A DNA stretch of 64,000 nt. It comes from Trichomonas vaginalis G3 (Eukaryota; Parabasalia; Trichomonadida; Trichomonadidae). Below, piece by piece: positions 19,666 through 28,178 of this stretch. A program made the translations under genes and the position numbers. The stretch lies in the NCBI RefSeq assembly GCF_026262505.1, contig NC_067207.1:27496082-27560081 (forward strand). Reading direction: 5' to 3'. How positions within the stretch are numbered: the first letter of the stretch is position 1; every line of letters starts with the position of its first letter. Below the pieces are notes generated by a model. It was given only the letters and a program-made list of their open reading frames with translations, was not told where the DNA came from and did no database searches.

Positions 19666-20457
19666 GTGTCAAAACTGCATGAAAATGATGTATTCCTATA
19701 TAGAGACATTACATATTCGATTATTGATGTTAATGCAAGGAAAGTTCGTGTTGGAACAGGTGTTGAATCACTCGAAAATCCAAATGCTGTAGCTTTGGAT
19801 TATGGGCCGGACTTACAGATCCCAAACATTGTTTCATATTGTGGTACAGTATTTAGTGTCACAGAAATTGCATACAAAGCTTTTAGAAATTGTTTGCAAA
19901 TTCGTACAATTAAAATTGGGTTTTCCATCGAAATTGTTCGAGCTTACGGTTTTTCGCAATGTAGAAATGTCATATCTTTGACATTCGATCAAAATAGTAG
20001 ATTGCAAATTATTGAAGACTTCGGTTTTTATGATTTTTATTCATTAACATCACTAACATTTACTGGAGACAATCTTACAGAAATCGGAATCGGTGCCTTC
20101 GCATTTGCATTTGTATTAAAGTCGGTGATTTTTCCTCCATCAGTCACTACCATTAAAGTACATGCACTCAGAGGACTTGATTCATTAAAGTCAGTACAGT
20201 ATTGCGGTAGTACGGCCATTACTGAAAACGTTTTTGATAGAGAACCAGCAAATGGACATGCAACTCCTTCTAATATAATAGTTAAGGTCACCAGATCATA
20301 TCCTACTTCTAAATTTGCAACAGATACTGTGAGTGTTGATAATTCTATTTCGTGTAATTTTCCAAAAGCAATTACCTATAATTTAATATGTAAATCGCAT
20401 AACTACACATATGTATTTCTACGATATTCAATATTATTTGCTTTTCTTATCATATAA
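19666..20457 (+). pseudogene. BspA-like leucine-rich-repeat surface protein, start lost
   Basis: About 263 codons of TpLRR/BspA-type repeats (VTEIAYKAFRNCLQIRTIKI, LQIIEDFGFYDFYSLTSLTF, LTEIGIGAFAF, LKSVIFPPSVTTI). It ends in a hydrophobic segment (YSILFAFLII) that may be a membrane anchor. BspA-like proteins are a very large surface family in T. vaginalis. No in-frame ATG exists in the open frame. An ATG at 19,657 is in frame but is followed at once by TAA, so the gene is probably a recent pseudogene with a nonsense second codon, or a gene fragment. The repeat region itself is undamaged. Confidence 0.65.
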
Positions 20458-21205
20458 AAAAAATTAATTAAGGTCCTTTTTTCATTTAAGGTACCCTATT
20501 CAAAAAATGAAAGGGGGCCCCTCACAAAATTGAAGGGGTACCATTCAAATTCTATCGAAATAGTACCTTAATTAAAAAAGCTCTCAACCGGTACCATTCA
20601 AATTCCCTCAAAAATATTGAAAAGATTTTAGGTATGCTGCTAATATAGTTAGTAGCATCATACAGAATGCATAGACAAATTTTTTACTAATTATTTTTTC
20701 TTAGCAATTCAAATTCGAGATCGCTTAACTATGCTTAGAATCATAAGCATAATAATTTTGCAAAAGGTATGGGAATAATTTGAAAATTAATTTCAAAATT
20801 ATTAATACTAGTGCAAGCTAGTGTAAGCATGTAAATGCATATTTGTGCACTGATTCGATACTCTTTTTTGGAAATTGTACTTTATCTTAAATTTCGAATA
20901 CAAATTTTTTGAATATGTGTATTGAAACTGTAACCTTTTGTCTAAGTTGCATTCTAATATAGCTCGAATTCTAAAAATGGGACTTTACTCCTCTTTCTTT
21001 GAGAAAATTTTAGACAATAGCCAAATTGCTAATTTTGTTGGAGTAATACCTGCATTGGGAGGTATAATATATTGTTCAGGGTTGAAACAAGGAGGTAGTT
21101 AGTGATAAAGCATAGTTACCACATGAAATGCAGTAAAATTTTGAGTCTAAACGTCTTTTAAACCATCAAGTATAAATTATAGAAAAAGATACTTTATATA
21201 TAGTT
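20458..21205. other. host intergenic DNA with GGTACC-ATTCAAA repeats
   Basis: No gene seen. Three related units, GGTACCCTATTCAAA (about 20,490), GGTACCATTCAAATTC (about 20,538) and GGTACCATTCAAATTC (about 20,590), occur within 120 bp. An inverted match (TTGAATAGGGTACC) lies beyond the other end of element 2 near 46,750. Confidence 0.5.
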
Positions 21206-21294
21206 AAAAAAAAAAAAAAAAAAAAAAAAAAGGTAGTGGGGCTTCCAGGCACTTCGTGCCTTCTAGCCCTGAAGATGTTTAGTATAAATGAAGT
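21206..21294 (+). repeat. left TIR of element 2 with A-tract
   Basis: A run of 26 A, then AGGTAGTGGGGCTTCCAGG, a small inverted repeat GGCACTTCGTGCC, TTCTAGCCC and GATGTTTAGTATAAATG. It matches the reverse complement of 46,131-46,221 almost exactly. Confidence 0.9.
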
Positions 21295-22195
21295 CTTAAC
21301 AAAACATTTACGAAGAAGTCTTGACAAAGTCTTTACGATGAAGTCTTGACAAAGTCTTTACGAAGAAGTCTTGACAAAGTCTTTACGATGAAGTCTTGAC
21401 AAAGTCTTTACGAAGAAATCTCAACAAAGTCTTTACGATGAAATCTCAACAAAGTCTTTACGATGAAATCTCAACAAAACATAGACAAGAAAGTTCATGA
21501 GTGTAAATGACCCAAAAATATATTTTAGGGTAGAAGGGTATATCTACCCCGTTTTCTACCCTCTTTTCTACCCTCGTGAATTTTCATGAAATTTATACAG
21601 AATTCAATAAAAATATATTTTAGGTGAAGAGGTGAGATTTCACCTGTTTTTTCACCTAATTTTTCACCCTCTTGAATTTTCATGAATTTTACACCAAAAA
21701 TATACTACTAGGGTCATTTATGAAGAAATCTCAACAAAGTCTTTACGATGAAATCTTGACAAAACATAGACAAGAAAGTTCATGAGTGTAAATGACCCAA
21801 AAATATATTTTAGGGTAGAAGGGTATATCTACCCGTTTTCTACCCTCTTTTCTACCCTCTTGAATTTTCATGAAATTTACACCAAAAATATACTACTAGG
21901 GTCATTTACGAAGAAATCTCAACAAAGTCTTTACGATGAAGTCTTGACAAAGTCTTTACGAAGAAGTCTCAACAAAGTCTTTACGAAGAAGTCTTAACAA
22001 AGTCTTTACGAAGAAGTCTTAACAAAGTCTTTACGAAGAAATTCATGAAAATTCAAGAGGGTAGAAAAGAGGGTAGAAAACGGGGTAGATATACCCTTCT
22101 ACCCTAAAATATATTTTTGGGTCATTTACGAAGAAGTCTCAACAAAGTCTTTACGAAGAAGTCTCAATAAAACATCTGTCAAAAACCTTAACCGA
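21295..22195 (+). repeat. left subterminal array: 25-bp repeats and hairpin modules
   Basis: Tandem 25-bp units (AAGTCTTGACAAAGTCTTTA plus CGA[AT]G, and a variant AAATCTCAACAAAGTC) fill 21,295-21,480, 21,718-21,770, 21,905-22,040 and 22,125-22,175. Interleaved are hairpin modules at about 21,514-21,600, 21,620-21,700 (variant), 21,794-21,880 and 22,045-22,120 (inverted). No gene lies here. Confidence 0.85.
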
Positions 22196-22261
22196 GTAGT
22201 TTTCATGTTTTGTCACTTTTCTGTCACTTTTCAGGGAAAAAACATTTTTATTGTATATAAA

Positions 22262-23079
22262 ATGAATTTTACAAAACCACCGTTACCGTTCTTTGGAAAT
22301 AAGAGTAAATGTAAAGATATTATATTGAGAGAACTTAAGAAACTACCGAATGGTCTAACATTTGTAGATTTGTTCGGTGGAAGTTTCTATATATCCCATT
22401 TGTGCCATACTGTATTTCCTGACTCAAAGATTATATGCAATGACTTCGACAACTATATGAACCGTCTCAAACATATACCAGACACAAACAATATATTGAA
22501 AGAGTTAAAAGAAAAGATACCTATAGGTAAGATGGAACGTATACCATTAGATAAGAAAAATACTGTCAGAGAGGTTTTGAAAAAAGCAGAGTATATTGAC
22601 TGGATAGTATATCTTCTAGACTATTGTATAGTGGTTCTATAAGAGTTCATGACATTGAAACACTTATGTCAAAAGTTTTATATCTTAACTATACAAAGGT
22701 TTTCAAAGAGAACATAGAAAAATATACTGAGGGTATAGAGTTTGTGAGATGTCGTTGGACAGAGTTGTATGAAAAATATAAAAACAAGGAAAATGTTTTC
22801 TTTATAGTAGACCCGCCGTTCTATAACACATATGATTTTCAATACCAAGTAGACTGGACTTTGAGAGACTCTTTAGAAACTTTAGACGTTTTACATAACC
22901 ATCCATGCTTTTACTTTACATCCGATAAAAGTGGTTTGGAAAGTGTCATGAGATGGTTAGAGGACATACATGACTATGAGTTTAGATACGATAAGATAGA
23001 ATATGAGAGAGGTCCTATAAACTGGAGAAAGTGTCACAATAAAGAAATTTTACTAGTAAGTAAATGTGGTTTGAAATAG
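22262..23079 (+). pseudogene. D12-class adenine-N6 DNA methyltransferase (element 2 copy)
   Basis: A Dam-like methyltransferase that would methylate adenines in DNA. It shows the N-terminal PLPFFGNKSKCKD (substrate/SAM motif I-like, FxGNK), FVDLFGGSFY (motif I) and VDPPFYN (catalytic DPPY-type motif). The whole copy in element 3 (47,131-47,958) is very similar. The ATG follows a TATATAAA leader. This copy looks broken. A 43-residue membrane protein gene overlaps its end. Confidence 0.75.
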
Positions 23080-23195
23080 GACTACTTGTTTTAGGTTTTT
23101 TCCATTGTGTCATTTATTTATTTGACGTGGCAGAAAGATATAGAGAATATGAAGATGAACCAATGCCTGCAAATGTTCAGCATATGTACTCGTAA
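23064..23195 (+). CDS. 43-residue single-pass membrane protein
   Basis: Overlaps the methyltransferase end by 16 bases in another frame. It starts MWFEIGLLVLGFFHCVIYLF, a strong membrane segment, followed by a charged AERYREYEDEP tail. The element 3 copy at 47,934-48,065 keeps the frame and protein with several silent differences, evidence for real coding. Function unknown; it may be a virion-membrane or host-membrane protein. Confidence 0.6.
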   Translation: MWFEIGLLVLGFFHCVIYLFDVAERYREYEDEPMPANVQHMYS

Positions 23196-23218
23196 GAGAT
23201 ATTTTTATCTAATATTAA

Positions 23219-23581
23219 ATGGACGCACAGAACTTAGCGAATGCACAGCAACCTGGACAACCAAACCCAGAGAATATTCCAAATGAAGTTAGAATACAAA
23301 CTGCAATGGCAAACTATGGTCAAGTGCCAACAGATGTACAAATGCAAACTGCCATGTCAAATGACGCTGCGTTAGGTTTGCCACCATGGTATGCAAATAT
23401 GAGATGGAAAGAGTTTTATACAAACCCTGAGGTGGGATATAAACAACTTTATGCAGATGACGCGAACACAGGAGTTGACCCAGAGTATGTTTTCTACCAG
23501 AGGAGAAACAGAATGTATGAGCTCCAGTTAAAGAATGCTATGGAACTCAACAGGAAACGTAAGAGACTAGGCGGACATTAG
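23219..23581 (+). CDS. conserved 120-residue Polinton protein
   Basis: Gln/Asn/Pro-rich N-terminus with a repeated RIQTAMAN/QMQTAMSN segment, then a compact LPPWYANMRWKEFYTNPEVG region and a basic C-terminus (NRKRKRLGG). The protein is the same in element 3 (48,089-48,451). The leader TTTTTATCTAATATTAA precedes the ATG. The GG near the end could be a protease-processing or packaging feature, but function is unknown. Confidence 0.55.
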   Translation: MDAQNLANAQQPGQPNPENIPNEVRIQTAMANYGQVPTDVQMQTAMSNDAALGLPPWYANMRWKEFYTNPEVGYKQLYADDANTGVDPEYVFYQRRNRMYELQLKNAMELNRKRKRLGGH

Positions 23582-23599
23582 ATTTTTACATATAGTAAA

Positions 23600-23842
23600 A
23601 TGGGTTTCTTCAGTAAGATAGGAAACTTCTTTCGAAATGTTGGAAGAGGTATATGGAATGGAATAAAAACCGTAGGAAGAGGAATTTGGAACGGTGTCAA
23701 AAATATTGGTAAAAGAGTAGGTCAGTTCGTTGGTATTATACCTAAAGACCCTGAACCAGAAGAACAAGCTCCTGTTATACAACAGCCTGAACCTGCACCA
23801 CAGTCTAGTTGGCAACCAAATCCAACACCTCAACCGTATTAA
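23600..23842 (+). CDS. small amphipathic Polinton protein (pVI-like in character)
   Basis: An 80-residue protein. The first half is a Gly/Trp/Phe-rich amphipathic basic helix repeat (GRGIWNGIKTVGRGIWNGVK) and the second a Pro/Gln-rich tail. The character, not the sequence, recalls membrane-active minor capsid proteins such as adenovirus pVI. The protein at 26,973-27,374 has the same design. It starts 18 bp after the previous stop. Confidence 0.45.
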   Translation: MGFFSKIGNFFRNVGRGIWNGIKTVGRGIWNGVKNIGKRVGQFVGIIPKDPEPEEQAPVIQQPEPAPQSSWQPNPTPQPY

Positions 23843-23849
23843 AAAATTA

Positions 23850-24693
23850 TTTTTTACCGTTCGATAGTAGTTGTATATGAAACTAAGTTCTAAGTAAAAC
23901 GCATGGTATAATGGAATTATTCTTTTTCTTCCATCTGTAGTAAACCATACTTGAAAGTCTGAAATACTTCCACTTGGTGGTTCGTATAACTTTGTAGGTT
24001 TTTCGTAAAAGTCATTTGCCAAGCATAAAAAAGAGTTTTGGGCGCCAGAAAATGAAGCATGAACAATAATAGCAGCTGGGTCGAAAACATCTTTAAATAA
24101 ATATGGTTCATCTCTTGCATATCGACTGTAAATATTTGCTAAAGGAAGTTCGACTTTCTGATTTAACATTCTTTGCAAATAATACCATGACATTGCAGTG
24201 AATTCTGTATATATTTGTTCGTCTTTCTTTGGATTGTCTTCGTAGATTTGAAATGACACTTGTGAATTTGTTTGTCATATACAATTCTCACATAAAGTGT
24301 GCTCTCGGTATTTGCATATTCATCAGCATATTTTGCATAACATGAATTTATTTTATCTTCTATATTTTTTTAACGCAGTCTGTAGAGAAGATGAAAGGTC
24401 AACTTGTATTAGCTCAATTTCTTCCCACATTTTTCGTTTCCCTTCAGATATATAATCTATATGAACCTTACAATAAATGGAAAACTTTTATCTTCTACAG
24501 ACACAAACTTCATTCTACGAAAGCCAATAGCTTTTGTGACAGATGGGTCTCTTAACCATCTTAATGGGTAGTCAAAACGATAGCCTTCATGCTTTACGCT
24601 CTCTGTCTCAAACTTTTGACCGACATTAGTAAAAAGTTCATCTAATGGTTTAGTTGTAGCAACTCTTGAATTTTCTTTTTCTATTGGAAGCAT
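23850..24693 (-). pseudogene. unrecognised Polinton protein, beta-rich, possible capsid-associated
   Basis: The N-terminus (MLPIEKENSRVATT...) and a later region with VHASFSGAQNSFLCLANDFY, KPTKLYEPP and FQVWFTTDGR suggest a beta-sandwich protein. I do not recognise a family. Its ATG faces the tail-fibre gene over an 18-bp spacer, so the two may be co-expressed as particle genes. The 3' limit is uncertain because the frame continues against the opposite gene. This copy looks broken. Confidence 0.35.
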
Positions 24694-24711
24694 ATTTTAT
24701 CTAGAATAAAA
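24694..24711. promoter_or_regulatory. 18-bp palindromic divergent promoter
   Basis: ATTTTATCTAGAATAAAA separates the divergent ATGs at 24,693 (minus) and 24,712 (plus). It is nearly its own reverse complement, centred on CTAG, as expected for a shared bidirectional initiator. Confidence 0.5.
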
Positions 24712-26001
24712 ATGTCAAATGAAACAGCGTCTATGAGAGAAATACAACACAACCGACAACTCATTTTGCAAGCTCTAAATAAGAACACAACAAACTTTTC
24801 AAACTATTCTAAGATATCTGAGTCATTGAAAGAAGGAAACTTAAAACTGACATTAAACCCAATGACAGATGAGTTTCTATTTCAAGACAACAAGAACCAT
24901 ACTGTTTGTATAAATCCAACAAAAAGAACTTTAAACGAGAAACCTATAGATGAACTTCTTTTGAAAGCAGATATTGACAACAAAGCTGACAAAGAGTATG
25001 TCATTGAAAATGTTCAAGAAGAACATGACAGAGCAGATGCAACATATGCAACAAAAGAGGATGTTGAAAAGAAAGCTGACAAAGAGTATGTTGACGATGA
25101 GTTAGCATATCTGGCTAGTGGGTTAGTGAAGAAGGCAGATAAGGAATATGTGGATGAAAAAGACAATGAAATTATAAAAAGGGTTGAATGGTACCATGAA
25201 CGGACATCGAAGATTTTAGAAGGTAAAGCCAATACAGGGTGGGTTTCAGGATGTTTAGACCTTAAAGCCGACAAAGAAACTGTAGATATGTTGACACAAA
25301 CGGTTTCAAGTCATACCAGAGGTTTAATGGAAGATGGACAACAGTTGAAAGAGCTTGAGAAAGGTGTTACAGAGTTAAGGAATACAAAAGCAGACTCGAC
25401 ATGGATAGCTGGATATGTAGATGCAACAAAAGAACGTATTTTAGCATGGACAGAAGGAACATACCCACAAAAATATCATAGACATAGCATCTCTGACGTA
25501 AATGAACTTGAAGAAAAGTTATATAAAAAAGCAGACAAAACAGAGCTTCAAACATTAAAGACAGAAATACTTCAAACAGTATATCCTATAGGTTCTATTT
25601 ATACGTCAATGAACTCTACCAGACCAGAAGTAGTACTTGGTCTCGGAACTTGGACTCAAATAGTCGACAGGTTTTTGTATTGTGCAAACTCTTCAAAGGA
25701 AACAGGTGGAAGTAAAACGATTTCAGGTGAAAATTTACCTGCGCACAGTCACTACATAAATTTAAGTACATCTGAAGCAGGTTGGCATAAGCATAGATAT
25801 TGGGATTGGTCAGGAATGACAAAAGGTAAAGGATATGATGTTAAAGACGAGGTTAAGTTTGCTATAAATTGTTACTGGGATGACACTCAGGGAGAAGGAA
25901 ACCATACACATCGCGTTTCAGGGTATACGCAAACAACGGGACAAAGTAAAGACTACATGCCACCTTACATGACAGTTTACGCATGGTATAGAATTGCTTA
26001 G
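24712..26001 (+). CDS. phage-like tail-fibre/collar protein (element 2)
   Basis: A 429-residue gene that looks whole. Residues about 85-280 hold several KADKEYVDDEL-type fibre repeats with a WYHERTSKIL segment. Residues about 285-429 form the tail-collar domain: YPIGSIYTSMNS, WTQIVDRFLYC, ENLPAHSH, GNHTH, YMPPYMTVYAWYR. The domain matches 3,348-4,961 of element 1 almost base for base by eye, whereas the N-terminal third differs. It likely forms trimeric surface fibres for attachment. Its stop overlaps the opposite integrase stop within TTAG. Confidence 0.75.
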   Translation: MSNETASMREIQHNRQLILQALNKNTTNFSNYSKISESLKEGNLKLTLNPMTDEFLFQDNKNHTVCINPTKRTLNEKPIDELLLKADIDNKADKEYVIENVQEEHDRADATYATKEDVEKKADKEYVDDELAYLASGLVKKADKEYVDEKDNEIIKRVEWYHERTSKILEGKANTGWVSGCLDLKADKETVDMLTQTVSSHTRGLMEDGQQLKELEKGVTELRNTKADSTWIAGYVDATKERILAWTEGTYPQKYHRHSISDVNELEEKLYKKADKTELQTLKTEILQTVYPIGSIYTSMNSTRPEVVLGLGTWTQIVDRFLYCANSSKETGGSKTISGENLPAHSHYINLSTSEAGWHKHRYWDWSGMTKGKGYDVKDEVKFAINCYWDDTQGEGNHTHRVSGYTQTTGQSKDYMPPYMTVYAWYRIA

Positions 26002-26955
26002 TCGTCATTTTCAACTTCTTTAGCATATTCGTCAGGAGTTGTCTTATATTTGTTAGGAACTGTCTTTGAAAGTATACCACCTTGAACTTTGACAAGTTTG
26101 AAACGAGGTCTGACAATAGTAGTTTTATCTTCTGCTTGCAGTGTGTACATTTTGCCATGTTTGCCTAAAACTTCATAATATTCTCTTGTATACTTTCTTC
26201 TATTTTTACGAACACGAATGCGAGTACCTGTCGAGTTCCATTGTTGTCATAGTCAATAGTATTTTCATATGGGTCGCGTTTAGGTATTTCTATTTTTACT
26301 TTGTCACCTTTCTTAAGTTTGAAGCCTGGCATTCTTTCTTGTTTGTCTCTTTTGACTAAACTATTAAATATATAGTCTTTCTCTAAGTCAGGGTTGTTTT
26401 TCATTTCTTCGGGGAGTGGTTTCCCAAACCTTTTTGTTTACGGTTATTGTAAATATTTAAAACTTGTCTCATCTTTGCCATGGAGAAATGTCTATATTTG
26501 TCGTCATATGACATTTCATTTGCTTCACCACCTTGTGGTTGGTTTAAGTCTCTTAAGATTTTTATACAACTGTCAATGACACCAAGAGCAGAATGGTTTT
26601 GGTCGACAATGAAATATTGGTTTACATTTTTTGAACGCAGATAGTTTTTAATATCGTCTGATTTGAAAGAACTTTCACAGTCAGATGTCAGTTTTGTTGG
26701 ATGGTATTTGTCAACGAATATTGTCAAAGCAGTTTTCACATCTAAAATATTTTTGGACTGTAATGGTATGGCTTCACAGTATCTTGTGTTTTGACCAACA
26801 AATATTAGCCAGTATGGTGGTCCATCTTCTCTATACCTCGGAATGTTTTCCAAGATATCCATAAACCAAGCATTTGGTGTTGAACTAAAGATTTTTATCA
26901 TGAGTGCTTTCTTTGTTGCCTTAGAAACATAGGGGTCCTTGTTTGGATTCGTCAT
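25998..26955 (-). pseudogene. retroviral-type integrase (element 2)
   Basis: The core has WFMDILENIP, LIFVGQNTRYCEAIPL, LTSDCESSFK and a helix ending KILRDLNQ, the acidic-triad order of rve integrases. The C-terminal part has MPGFKLKKGDKVKIEIPKR and an SH3-like tail. It is shorter than the element 1 integrase (9,149-10,651) and distant in sequence; the long helical N-terminus is absent. Head-to-head with the gene at 26,973. This copy looks broken. Confidence 0.75.
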
Positions 26956-26972
26956 TTTTTAACCCATAAGAA

Positions 26973-27374
26973 ATGGGTTTATTTGGCGCATTAGCAGGAG
27001 TTGCATCCAGATTTTTGCCCGCAGTGGGAACACTAGCCAGAGGTGCATTTGGAATTGGAAGGAAGATTTTGAGTACATTAGGTATACTGAAAGAGAAAGC
27101 ACAGCCTATTATACAAACTGTACAGAAAGGTTGGGAGGTAGCACGAGATGCAGCAAATCTTATTCCAAATCCTGAAACAAGAGGAAAAGTTCAAGGATGG
27201 ATGGACAATGTAGGAAGAGAAGCAGGAAACTATTATAACAAAGCAAATGACTACTATAACCAAGCAGGACACTATATGGACCAAGGTGAAAGATTCTTTA
27301 ACAGAGGATATAACCATGCACAACAATGGGTAAACAATAACCAACCTCAACCGCCTCAAACGTGGGGAATGTAA
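26973..27374 (+). CDS. amphipathic/Gly-rich Polinton protein
   Basis: 133 residues: an N-terminal Gly/Ala-rich hydrophobic region (GLFGALAGVASRFLPAVGTL), a helical middle, and a Tyr/Asn/Gln-rich tail of short repeats (NYYNKANDYYNQAGHYMD). Similar in plan to 23,600-23,842, which suggests two membrane-active or core minor virion proteins. The ATG lies 17 bp from the divergent integrase ATG. Confidence 0.45.
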   Translation: MGLFGALAGVASRFLPAVGTLARGAFGIGRKILSTLGILKEKAQPIIQTVQKGWEVARDAANLIPNPETRGKVQGWMDNVGREAGNYYNKANDYYNQAGHYMDQGERFFNRGYNHAQQWVNNNQPQPPQTWGM

Positions 27375-27376
27375 AG

Positions 27377-27393
27377 TTTTTTACTGAGATGAA
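27377..27393 (+). promoter_or_regulatory. promoter-like leader TTTTTTACTGAGATGAA
   Basis: The 17-mer directly before the ATG at 27,394 is repeated exactly at 27,552-27,568 before the next ATG. Identical leaders on successive genes indicate an element-specific initiator. Confidence 0.5.
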
Positions 27394-27549
27394 ATGAACA
27401 ATACAGCATTGAGACAAATGGGTTCAAGATGGATTTGTCGGCTTCCAGCAGTTACACAACGTGTTTGTCAAGTTCTTCCTATACCTCAGGAAGTTTTAGA
27501 CCGACTTAAAAAACAACAACAACAACCAGTTGAAAACAAACCAAACTAA
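27394..27549 (+). CDS. 51-residue Polinton protein
   Basis: A short frame with the conserved leader: RQMGSRWICRLPAVTQRVCQV followed by a Pro/Gln-rich, basic tail (LKKQQQQPVENKPN). Function unknown. The matching leader on the following gene supports expression. Confidence 0.4.
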   Translation: MNNTALRQMGSRWICRLPAVTQRVCQVLPIPQEVLDRLKKQQQQPVENKPN

Positions 27550-27551
27550 AA

Positions 27552-27568
27552 TTTTTTACTGAGATGAA
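27552..27568 (+). promoter_or_regulatory. promoter-like leader, second copy
   Basis: Exact repeat of 27,377-27,393, directly before the ATG at 27,569. Confidence 0.5.
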
Positions 27569-28149
27569 ATGACCGAAGAAGTTGAAACGGTAGATTTGAC
27601 ACCACAAACAAAAAGTTCAGAACCATTGTCAAAACCTGTCAAAGAACTTACAGATGAAGAGAAAAATTCAATAATAGAAAGTGCCAGGTCTGGAAATACA
27701 AACCCTAACTACAAAGTCACTTTTCATAGAAATGGAACGGCTAGTATCTCAAAAAAGAAACAGACTCTCACAAATAAAATATTGAAGTCTGAAGGAGCTT
27801 TCGAGACAACAGATGGAAAAGTTTACTTCACTGACCAACAGTTCATTATAGAACATCTCATTGACTTAGAGTCGAAATATTCTAAACTTTACAACAAACA
27901 CAAAAAGTTGAAAGGAAAACAAAAACAAATGGCATATGATATTTATGAAGATGTTGACGACACAACTGTTCCTGCAGGTGAGTAAAGTCAGAGGAACCGA
28001 AAAGTGACGAAAAACCGATAGAAGAAGGGAAGCCACAAACTGAAGAAAAACCAAAACCAAAGGTTAGTTTCCAAACTAAACCAAGTCAACCTTCATTAGC
28101 TGGTATGGGTTGGCGTCAAAGACTTATGGCAGGCGGTTATGTAAAGTAA
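27569..28149 (+). pseudogene. charged coiled Polinton protein, unrecognised
   Basis: Thr/Lys/Glu-rich N-terminus, a beta-like NYKVTFHRNGTASIS segment, then coiled coil (LESKYSKLYNKHKKLKGKQ). A Pro/Lys-rich tail with a LAGMGWRQRLMAGGY end follows in the same region. The end is reminiscent of short cleavable virion peptides, but no family is recognised. This copy looks broken. Confidence 0.4.
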
Positions 28150-28178
28150 AGAAAAAATATTTTTTTATTTTTATAAAA

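Noticed and set aside
21295-22195. CRISPR-like regular repeats
   Set aside because: Units are contiguous tandem repeats without unique spacers, in a eukaryotic element.
23567-23842. Minus-strand coding opposite the 80-residue amphipathic protein
   Set aside because: The plus-strand protein has a leader and a sensible composition; the minus reading is Arg/Trp/Phe-rich shadow.
24290-24460. Possible separate small gene between the two readable parts of 23,850-24,693
   Set aside because: It has no leader or start of its own and fits better as part of the broken gene.
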